Shown piece after piece: positions 1 to 4,968 of a stretch of DNA of 6,568 bases. The position numbers and the translations under genes were made by a program. Position 1 is the stretch's first letter, and each line of letters begins with the position of its first letter. Source of the stretch: Phycisphaeraceae bacterium (GTDB taxonomy: Bacteria; Planctomycetota; Phycisphaerae; Phycisphaerales; Phycisphaeraceae); contig JANQKH010000006.1 of NCBI GenBank assembly GCA_028281215.1, positions 1 through 6,568 of the forward strand. The letters are read 5' to 3'. The notes under the pieces were generated by a model, which saw only the letters and a list, made by a program, of their open reading frames with translations, searched no databases and was not told where the DNA came from.

Positions 1-221
1 ATGCTGTCATTGGAACTTTTGAATGCCGCCTTGTCATGAATTGGACGAAGTTCGAGGCTTGTCTCGAAGAGAAACTTCTTTAAATGCGGCAAGCAGCCGT
101 CGGCGATCTGCTTAAGGAATTCTTCGGCATCCTGGATCTGTTGAAGGTTACTCATAGCTTGTGTTATTCCACATAATTTCCGTGTTGACAAGCAGTAGAA
201 AGTTAATCCCGAACTGCGCAT
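1..221 (-). CDS. Hypothetical protein, 5' part only (runs off the left edge)
   Basis: The minus-strand frame is open from an ATG at 221-219 to base 1, giving at least 73 codons; the 3' end lies outside the window. A strong Shine-Dalgarno match (AAGGAGG, 232-238) sits 10 nt before this ATG. A second in-frame ATG at 155-153 has no clear ribosome site, but the protein from it looks more natural (begins MSNLQQIQDAEEFLKQIADG), so the start is uncertain. From the second start the visible chain is hydrophilic and probably helical, with no signal peptide or membrane segment. I do not recognise the family. It lies downstream of the recombinase fragment on the same strand and may be cargo of the same former element. 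That this is a real gene is an inference from the open frame and the ribosome site. Confidence 0.45.
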   Translation of the reverse strand, partial: MRSSGLTFYCLSTRKLCGITQAMSNLQQIQDAEEFLKQIADGCLPHLKKFLFETSLELRPIHDKAAFKSSNDS

Positions 222-231
222 CAATGAAACC

Positions 232-238
232 CCTCCTT
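232..238 (-). promoter_or_regulatory. Strong ribosome binding site for the left-edge gene
   Basis: Read on the minus strand this is AAGGAGG, a full match to the anti-Shine-Dalgarno core, 10 nt before the ATG at 221-219. It is the main reason for preferring that start over the in-frame ATG at 155. A chance match is possible, because the first 22 residues from 221 look less protein-like than those after 155. Confidence 0.4.
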
Positions 239-303
239 GGAATCGATAAAAGCATCAATTCTTGAGCACGAAATGGCTCTTGGTCATGGTGACATGTGTT
301 GGC

Positions 304-723
304 TCACCATTTGGAAGAGAACTCTTCCAAAACGTGTTCCTGTGTGAGATTCAGATAAATGGCAGTCGTTTCGAGTCGATCATGGCCGAGGATTTTCTGT
401 AAAGTGGCTAGTGAAATCCCTTTTTGCAAGGCCAAGGTTGCGAATGTGTGCCGCAAGATATGCGGCGATACATTTGTTGACAGTTTGGCGCGATTGGACA
501 GTTCATCGGCTTCTTCGAATCGTAGAGGTTCTCTGACGAATTGATAAGGCATAGGTTTTGCTGGTTTTGACTTCCCAATTGTGCTGGTTTTGGGAAACGA
601 GTTCCCAAATTGGCTAGGAAACCGTACCATGGCCGATTCCGATGGGAAACACCTAGATTCAAGTTCTAAGTCGATGGCGGAGTACTGTGATTCACTATTC
701 AGGAACCTCTGTTGATTGCCCAA
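304..723 (-). pseudogene. Truncated tyrosine recombinase (phage-integrase family), C-terminal catalytic fragment
   Basis: The frame runs from a TTG at 723 to a stop at 304 (139 residues). Only residues 58-139 (about 552-304) look like an integrase. They carry the HxxR motif (H88, R91 in PHILRHTFAT), the LGH motif (H114) and the nucleophile tyrosine Y123, nine residues after H114, followed by a typical tail ending in EEFSSKW. Family members are usually around 300 residues or more; here the N-terminal core-binding domain and the first catalytic arginine are missing, so strand exchange should be impossible. Residues 1-57 do not resemble an integrase and are rich in FPS/FP repeats encoded by short DNA repeats, which suggests a rearranged junction. 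A stop codon lies immediately upstream (724-726). I found no remnant of the N-terminal half in the 106 nt before parD. This is most likely the relic of an integrated element. Confidence 0.8.
559..650. repeat. Cluster of short direct and inverted repeats at the recombinase junction
   Basis: TGCTGGTTTTG occurs at 559-569 and again at 582-592. TTCCCAA occurs at 572-578 and 602-608, with its complement TTGGGAA at 590-596. TTTGGGAA (589-596) and TTCCCAAA (602-609) form a perfect 8-bp stem around a 5-nt loop. TGGGAAAC at 591-598 recurs at 643-650. The cluster lies where the frame stops resembling an integrase, so it may be a recombination scar, a former recombinase site or a small decayed repeat element. 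Its function is unknown. Confidence 0.4.
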
Positions 724-790
724 TTACTGGCGGAAGACGAAGTACCGTGACAATGAGCTATCACGTCTAAAGCGAACAGTCGTTCAAATT

Positions 791-820
791 CTGTTGACAC
801 ACTGTGGCAATCTGTGGCAG
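791..820 (+). promoter_or_regulatory. Possible ParD operator: helical-phase tandem repeats upstream of parD
   Basis: CTGTGGCA occurs at 802-809 and 812-819, exactly 10 bp apart, and a degenerate third copy (CTGTTGACA) begins at 791. The block ends 10 nt before the parD start. It also contains TTGACA (794-799), a perfect -35 hexamer, but I see no good -10 at the right distance. Ribbon-helix-helix antitoxins such as ParD normally repress their own operon by binding short repeats one helical turn apart, so this arrangement fits an operator. The assignment is inferred from position and spacing only. Confidence 0.35.
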
Positions 821-829
821 AGTGAAGTC

Positions 830-1105
830 ATGAGTTCACGCGAAACGAAGAACATTTCATTGACTGCAGAACAGTCCAGATACATTGATCAGCACGTTGA
901 ATCAGGGCACTACCAGTCTGCCAGTGAAGTTGTACGGGATGCGCTTCGTCTGATGCAAGAGCGGGAGTCTATTAAATCTTCGGCACTAGCCGATGTCCGT
1001 CGAAAGATTCTTAAAGGACTGGTTCAAGCAAGCCAAGGCAAGCTTCGGGATGGCGAAGAGTATTTTCGAGCCTTAATCGAACGCATCGATGCAAAGGGCG
1101 GATGA
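830..1105 (+). CDS. parD: ParD-family antitoxin (ribbon-helix-helix)
   Basis: This 91-residue protein has the usual length and layout of type II ParD antitoxins. An N-terminal ribbon-helix-helix DNA-binding domain spans about residues 7-45: a KNISLT strand, a helix with EQSRYIDQHVESG, then the family-typical YQSASEVVRDALRLM helix. A charged, helical C-terminal tail (about 46-91) follows, the part that normally wraps and neutralises the toxin. The ATG at 830 is chosen because the protein begins cleanly with the domain there; the same frame is open back to 716, but the extra 38 residues do not look like protein of this family. The ribosome site is weak (GAG-like). The gene overlaps parE by the tetranucleotide ATGA, so the two would be translationally coupled. 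ParD normally binds the toxin and represses the operon. With parE interrupted, the antitoxin may be left without a partner. Confidence 0.9.
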   Translation: MSSRETKNISLTAEQSRYIDQHVESGHYQSASEVVRDALRLMQERESIKSSALADVRRKILKGLVQASQGKLRDGEEYFRALIERIDAKGG

Positions 1106-1404
1106 GCGACTTTTCGCTGACGCCGTCGGCGGAAGCGGACATAAAAGAAATCGTTGATCACATTCGGAAAGAAAGACCGCTCACCGCAGTTAAGGTCGCT
1201 AGACGACTTCGTAAAGTGATGAAAGAATTAGCTGCGATGCCTGGTTTGGGGCATCTGCGACGGGATTAGAGTCCGGATGGTCAAGTGCTTAGCTTCTTTC
1301 CCGTGTATTCATACTTGATCCTGTTCAGGCCTGAAACCAAGCCCCTTGAAATCATTCGTATCTTGCACGGCGCTCGTGATGTCGAGGCAATCCTCGGAGG
1401 CTAG
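1102..1404 (+). pseudogene. parE: ParE-family toxin with an in-frame amber stop
   Basis: Reading from the ATG that overlaps the parD stop gives MSDFSLTPSAEADIKEIVDH and onward, a clear RelE/ParE-superfamily toxin start with the MPGLGH segment at residues 46-51. Codon 56 is TAG (1267-1269), directly after GHLRRD, where relatives commonly have RxDL; one base change from TTG (Leu) would explain it. The frame then stays open to TAG at 1402-1404 and encodes the expected second half, including FFPVYSYLILFRPETKPLEI and the RILHGARD motif. The full reading is 100 residues plus the amber, the normal family length. ParE toxins poison DNA gyrase; a 55-residue product would lack most of the beta sheet and the C-terminal residues and should be inactive. 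The lack of any further lesion points to recent inactivation, a sequencing error or a suppressed stop. The family call is secure; loss of function is inferred. Confidence 0.85.
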
Positions 1405-1440
1405 AATCTGGGATGCAACGTCAATTCGCTCAGGCAACTT

Positions 1441-1462
1441 GCTAGACAGGCGCCTAACTAGC
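1441..1462. repeat. 22-bp near-palindrome between convergent genes
   Basis: GCTAG (1441-1445) and CTAGC (1458-1462) are inverted around a perfect 8-bp palindrome, AGGCGCCT (1448-1455), with two mismatched positions on each side. It lies in the 128-nt gap between the end of parE and the end of the convergent minus-strand gene. It could act as a two-way transcription barrier, but no T-run follows on either strand, so it is not a textbook intrinsic terminator. Nothing else in 1405-1532 looks functional apart from a weaker hairpin at 1512-1525 (TCCTCA/TGAGGA, 2-nt loop). Confidence 0.35.
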
Positions 1463-1529
1463 TAGAGTTCATTCGATAAAAAGTCACGGGGGATTTCAGC
1501 GATGTCAGATTTCCTCACTTGAGGATTCA

Positions 1530-1543
1530 CAATCAGCTGATTG
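1530..1543. repeat. Perfect 14-bp palindrome over the stop codon of the orphan gene
   Basis: CAATCAGCTGATTG reads identically on both strands and covers the stop codon (1533-1535) of the minus-strand gene. A perfect 14-bp palindrome is only mildly unlikely in a window this size, so it may be chance. No partner copy was seen elsewhere in the window. Confidence 0.3.
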
Positions 1544-2486
1544 CCGCAGAATTGACCTCCTCTAAAAAAAACAACCACGAGTATTTGCGGCGCTTCCTGC
1601 GTGCCTTCCAAGCATCCGCTCCGGCTAATGATAATGAAAGTGGATTGACTGGCTTAATTGGGATGTTGCTAACAACTCCCTTTATTATTGCCTTTCCAAC
1701 ATTGGCCTCGCACTTTGCCTCGGTTACTAAGCGCCACATTGAATCCAACAACTCATCAGAAATGTCTTTGTTACCGCTAGAAGCTATGGTCTGAAGTTTT
1801 TTAAGAGCCGCGCGCCGGTATTTACTCTCTCGAAGTTGAAACACCAAATCCCAATCCAATTCTCTTATCCTTGGGACAACAAGTTGTAAGTCGCGAGTAA
1901 GTTGTTCCTGAGATGCGCTTGGAGCCGTCTGTTGGTAAGCTCGACAATACAACCACTGCTGAAGTTCGTCCAGAACACTCGGAACGCCGAAAGTCGCGGA
2001 CAAAACAATGGAAGCTTCGGCATCCACAAGCTCATCGATGATGATTCCATCCGTCCTGGAATCAAATTCACTCCACGCACCATGGTGTTTTTTGAATTGA
2101 ACGCTCGAAGTTCGATCGGACGGACCGCCGCCTCTGCGGGCCATGCGAGCAGCAAAGCTTTTGAGAAAGTTCTTGTTGTATCGATTTGCTTTTGTTACAA
2201 CTTGTGGACGTAGCCTGTCTATTGCATTTTTCGTTCGTTGCCGTCTCTTCGCAAAATCATAGTCTTCCAAAAACACTGCATTGTCTTCTAACCACCTAAA
2301 CGCCTTAGGTTCTCTCCATGCAAATTGTCCACTTAAAGCGCTCCAGCTGTATCTATCTTCAAGAATAATGTTCTCGAAGATGAGAATATATGGCTTGAGC
2401 CAGGATGTATCTAGCTGCGCACCAAATACGCCATCATTGAGGAATATGCTGTCGGGAGTGAATATGCCTTTCTTGTCATCCATCAT
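1533..2486 (-). CDS. Unrecognised protein of about 317 residues in the accessory region
   Basis: A long open minus-strand frame ends at TGA (1533-1535). Three starts are possible: TTG at 2507, ATG at 2486 and ATG at 2483; none has a good Shine-Dalgarno site. ATG 2486 is preferred because the TTG lies in an inverted repeat. An in-frame stop at 2529-2531 limits extension. The first 50 residues are aromatic and acidic (PDSIFLNDGVFGAQ, then WLKPYILIFENIILEDRYSW). The middle is basic (RRQRTKNAIDRLRPQVVTKANR and an ARMARRGGG stretch). The second half is helical, with ELDWDLVFQLRESKYRRAAL, a moderately hydrophobic NIPIKPVNPLSLSLAG stretch and a KYSWLFFLEEV tail. There is no signal peptide or obvious membrane helix. 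It appears more AT-rich than the operon to its right, consistent with acquisition. I do not recognise the family; its place beside a toxin-antitoxin pair and an integrase relic suggests element cargo, possibly defence, but nothing in the sequence demonstrates that. Confidence 0.7.
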   Translation of the reverse strand: MMDDKKGIFTPDSIFLNDGVFGAQLDTSWLKPYILIFENIILEDRYSWSALSGQFAWREPKAFRWLEDNAVFLEDYDFAKRRQRTKNAIDRLRPQVVTKANRYNKNFLKSFAARMARRGGGPSDRTSSVQFKKHHGAWSEFDSRTDGIIIDELVDAEASIVLSATFGVPSVLDELQQWLYCRAYQQTAPSASQEQLTRDLQLVVPRIRELDWDLVFQLRESKYRRAALKKLQTIASSGNKDISDELLDSMWRLVTEAKCEANVGKAIIKGVVSNIPIKPVNPLSLSLAGADAWKARRKRRKYSWLFFLEEVNSAAIS

Positions 2487-2506
2487 CAATCGAGTGGGGC
2501 AGGTCA

Positions 2507-2522
2507 AGTTCCAAGTGGAACT
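2507..2522. repeat. Inverted repeat upstream of the orphan gene
   Basis: AGTTCCA (2507-2513) and TGGAACT (2516-2522) are perfect 7-bp arms around 2 nt. The repeat ends 20 nt before the preferred ATG of the minus-strand orphan gene and covers its alternative TTG. It lies 45 nt past the stop of the cupin operon. It could be an operator for a dimeric regulator or part of a transcription end. No T-run follows it on the minus strand, so a standard intrinsic terminator is unlikely. Confidence 0.4.
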
Positions 2523-2567
2523 GCAAATTCAGCTCTAATCCGGTATTCATTCTCGATACAAGTTGAA

Positions 2568-3809
2568 TTAATCATAACCACCAAACATAAACAACCATGT
2601 GTCTTCATCCGTGCTGTTAAACAGGCCATGAAGTTGGCCTGTCTTGCACAAAGCCAACGACCCTGTGGTGAGCGTGCGCACCTCGAACGCCCGTTCGCGA
2701 TGCGGCATTTGGCACCAATCGCCTTCGACCATGTAACCTTTGCCTTGCATCATCAAAAACACTTCCTGATTGTCACGGTGGCGGTGAATACCGATGCCGC
2801 ATGTCGGTTTGAGAATGTGCAGGTCCATGTAGTCCACGGCCATGAACGATTCGTACCGTTTACCCGGGGCCTTGCTTCCATGGGAGTCCAAATTCCAATC
2901 GTTTAGTTCGCGGCCGAGCTCATCAGGGCCATTGCCGCCTTTGTAATTGGAGAACAGATTTCGGTACTCCAAAAACCCAACACCTCCGTGTGGATTGGGA
3001 CTGACACCGGTTTCAATGAAATGATTCCATCCACGAAAAGACATTGAGAACTCGTAGTGGTGATTGGCGCCAAAGTTCGAATCCCATACCGTCTCGGCTT
3101 CGTTGGCAAACGCAACTTCGATATGCAGTGGCAACATCGGATGCATGGTGTGATCCGTCGCTCGCTGCCAGATCTTGACCCCGTTGAGGTTTTCACGTTG
3201 GAAATCATCCCTTGAACCGAGTATCAAGTCGTTACGCACCGTCAATTCACCGCGGTCGAATGACGCCTTGCCTTTGTCGTCTAGGGCGTCGCGCAATGGA
3301 AAACCCGGATCACCCCACATTTCAACTTCGTACCGATCGCTGGTTTCGTTGTAGGGCAGCTCAATCAAACTCGGCGTTGCCTGATTACCAACCTTGATCC
3401 ACATCTTGACCTTGTGCCCCAGCCCGCCGGCGGCTTGCGACAAGACCGAATCCGGGCCGCCGCGATACGACACGCGCAGAAATGGGCCCGTCCAATCGCC
3501 AGCGCTGGCCCAGCCGCGAATCACGTGAACGTCGGTCAAACGAAAATGGCTGATGTTTTGCTTTTGGAAATCCGTCTTGCTGTTTTGATGACGCGGATTG
3601 AGTACGCCGGAATTGTCGCCTTGCGGGCCGTAGAGTTCGAGGTAATCGAATGGAAACAGGTATTCAAGCCCGTCCGCTACATAGAATTCGCGTTCGGCGG
3701 CGAGTTCGACGCGTTCGATCACACCCATCAACTTGACCAGCGGATTGTTGGCGTTGTAGTTCGGCTCGCCTTGAACGGCATTGACTTTATCAGTATCGAC
3801 GATTTGCAT
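2568..3809 (-). CDS. Cupin-domain protein, third gene of the GMC-cupin operon
   Basis: This 413-residue protein has a single C-terminal cupin (about 325-413). Motif 1 is HRHRDNQEVFLMMQG with metal ligands H342, H344 and E349; motif 2 is GSLALCKTGQLHGLFN with H394 and the conserved N398. All four expected metal ligands are present, so it should bind Fe, Mn or a similar metal. Residues 1-320 match no domain I recognise but align by eye with the neighbouring cupin: DVHVIRG (93-99), DRYEVEMW (158-165), HIEVAF (229-234), RGW (259-261) and EYRN (281-284). There is no signal peptide, so it is probably cytoplasmic. ATG 3809 has an AAAGG site (3817-3821) 7 nt upstream and lies 17 nt after the preceding gene, so the two are co-transcribed. 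An oxygenase, isomerase, epimerase or lyase role is possible; the reaction is unknown. Confidence 0.9.
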   Translation of the reverse strand: MQIVDTDKVNAVQGEPNYNANNPLVKLMGVIERVELAAEREFYVADGLEYLFPFDYLELYGPQGDNSGVLNPRHQNSKTDFQKQNISHFRLTDVHVIRGWASAGDWTGPFLRVSYRGGPDSVLSQAAGGLGHKVKMWIKVGNQATPSLIELPYNETSDRYEVEMWGDPGFPLRDALDDKGKASFDRGELTVRNDLILGSRDDFQRENLNGVKIWQRATDHTMHPMLPLHIEVAFANEAETVWDSNFGANHHYEFSMSFRGWNHFIETGVSPNPHGGVGFLEYRNLFSNYKGGNGPDELGRELNDWNLDSHGSKAPGKRYESFMAVDYMDLHILKPTCGIGIHRHRDNQEVFLMMQGKGYMVEGDWCQMPHRERAFEVRTLTTGSLALCKTGQLHGLFNSTDEDTWLFMFGGYD

Positions 3810-3826
3810 GGAGACGCCTTTGTGGC

Positions 3827-4966
3827 TTAGCTGCTGTGATAGAGAAATGCGACAAACTTGAGCGGCTCGTCACCTTCGTTTTTGATCCCGTGAATTCCGC
3901 CGCTCTTAGTAAAGATCACGCTACCAGGTTTTACGGCCACTTCCTTGCAAGGCCGCGGGTCAAGACCAAACAATTCTCGTTTAACGGTTGGCAATTCCGA
4001 CGACCCGGGATCATCGTTTTCACCAATGTACGCCGTACCTGTTCCTTGTGTGATGTAATACAGTTCTTCTGTGCCGATATGGCGATGTGTTCCTTCGATG
4101 GTGCCTGGCGGGATGGTTACTTCGTGGAAGAACACAACGGTGCCGCCAAGTTCTCGCTGCAACAGCCATCGCATTTCGATGACGTTGTTGTCGTGACGTT
4201 CCGCATCATCGTTGTTCATCATCGCGTTGCGATAGCGTACCGGTTCGACTTCTTCGGATTGCAAGAACCACCCGCGCTGAAAATCGATCAGGTAGTTGCT
4301 GTCTTCGATCGTGTTCAGTTGCGAACTAGGATCGGCCGTATTCGGTACCTGATGGCTTCGCAAGTAGTTGTTGTCCCATTCGGGATTGTTGATTGTGTAA
4401 CCAAAAGGCAAGTCGATGTTGTTTTCGCGCATGGCGACTTCGACGCGACGAAGTGCTTTTAAATCGTCAAGCGCTGGCGTGAACTGTTTGATCCGGGTGA
4501 TCGAACCGTTCTTACCCATCAAATCGATCACCTTGATGTCGTGACGCGATCCGGCGGGCGGCTCGGTTGTTTGCCAAATCTCAACCTGATAGGCATCGAT
4601 CCATGGGCAATACGTCAGTTTTAAATCATTGGTTTCGGCCGCCAACGATTCGTCGGTGGGTAACAATTTCAACCACGCTAACAATTCGCCCCGAAGGAAT
4701 CGATTCTTCTCACGCGCCAGTTCGACGAGTCGGCTGGCACGGTATTCGAGGCGCATGAAATTCGTCAGCCATTGCCCGTCAAGATAAACGTCGCCCTTCA
4801 TCACAGTAATGTCGTGTTTGCTGCGCACTTCGCGCACGTTGTATCTATATCGCGAGCTCCGCGTGGCGTTTAGATACTGTGCGTGATAGACGCGATCGGG
4901 GTAGAACACCACCTTGAAGATGTTGTTTTCCGGTTTCGTAAACAGTTCATCGAATTGAGGATTCAT
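3827..4966 (-). CDS. Cupin-domain protein, second gene of the GMC-cupin operon
   Basis: This 379-residue protein ends in a cupin domain (about 265-379). Motif 1 fits the classical G(X)5HXH(X)4E(X)6G pattern exactly, from G288, with metal ligands H294, H296 and E301. Motif 2 (GSVIFTKSGGIHGIKN) supplies H359 and N363, with Lys-Ser-Gly in place of the usual Pro-x-Gly, a change shared with the downstream cupin. The long N-terminal region (1-260) is not assignable. Its motifs DITVMKG (52-58), DAYQVEIW (124-131), RVEVAM (174-179), RGW (231-233) and RYRN (244-247) recur in the same order in the next protein. ATG 4966 is chosen because it follows the oxidoreductase stop by 2 nt with AAAGG 8 nt upstream; a 46-codon longer reading would lie inside the oxidoreductase gene and is Arg/His-rich. 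It probably acts in the cytoplasm with its two operon partners. The substrate is unknown. Confidence 0.9.
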   Translation of the reverse strand: MNPQFDELFTKPENNIFKVVFYPDRVYHAQYLNATRSSRYRYNVREVRSKHDITVMKGDVYLDGQWLTNFMRLEYRASRLVELAREKNRFLRGELLAWLKLLPTDESLAAETNDLKLTYCPWIDAYQVEIWQTTEPPAGSRHDIKVIDLMGKNGSITRIKQFTPALDDLKALRRVEVAMRENNIDLPFGYTINNPEWDNNYLRSHQVPNTADPSSQLNTIEDSNYLIDFQRGWFLQSEEVEPVRYRNAMMNNDDAERHDNNVIEMRWLLQRELGGTVVFFHEVTIPPGTIEGTHRHIGTEELYYITQGTGTAYIGENDDPGSSELPTVKRELFGLDPRPCKEVAVKPGSVIFTKSGGIHGIKNEGDEPLKFVAFLYHSS

Positions 4967-4968
4967 GC

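Noticed and set aside
716..829. Longer parD start at 716
   Set aside because: The extra 38 residues do not fit ribbon-helix-helix antitoxins, and the stretch contains the tandem repeats that look like an operator.
724..829. Missing N-terminal half of the integrase in another frame
   Set aside because: Minus-strand frames through this stretch show no integrase-like residues and contain stops; the missing part is deleted rather than frameshifted.
1267..1269. Programmed recoding of the parE amber codon
   Set aside because: Selenocysteine uses TGA, not TAG; no recoding structure is evident, and ParE proteins are not known to need it. A point mutation or base-call error is simpler.
1450..1457. 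GCCTAAC resembling an integron attC core site after parDE
   Set aside because: No matching GTTRRRY partner was found at a suitable distance on either side, so an attC site is not supported.
3414..3830. Plus-strand frame of 138 codons opposite the second cupin gene
   Set aside because: Antisense shadow of a well-supported gene; the composition does not resemble a real protein.
3836..4462. Plus-strand frame of 208 codons opposite the first cupin gene
   Set aside because: It lies wholly antisense to a gene with complete cupin motifs, has no family features and no clear ribosome site; it is an opposite-strand shadow.
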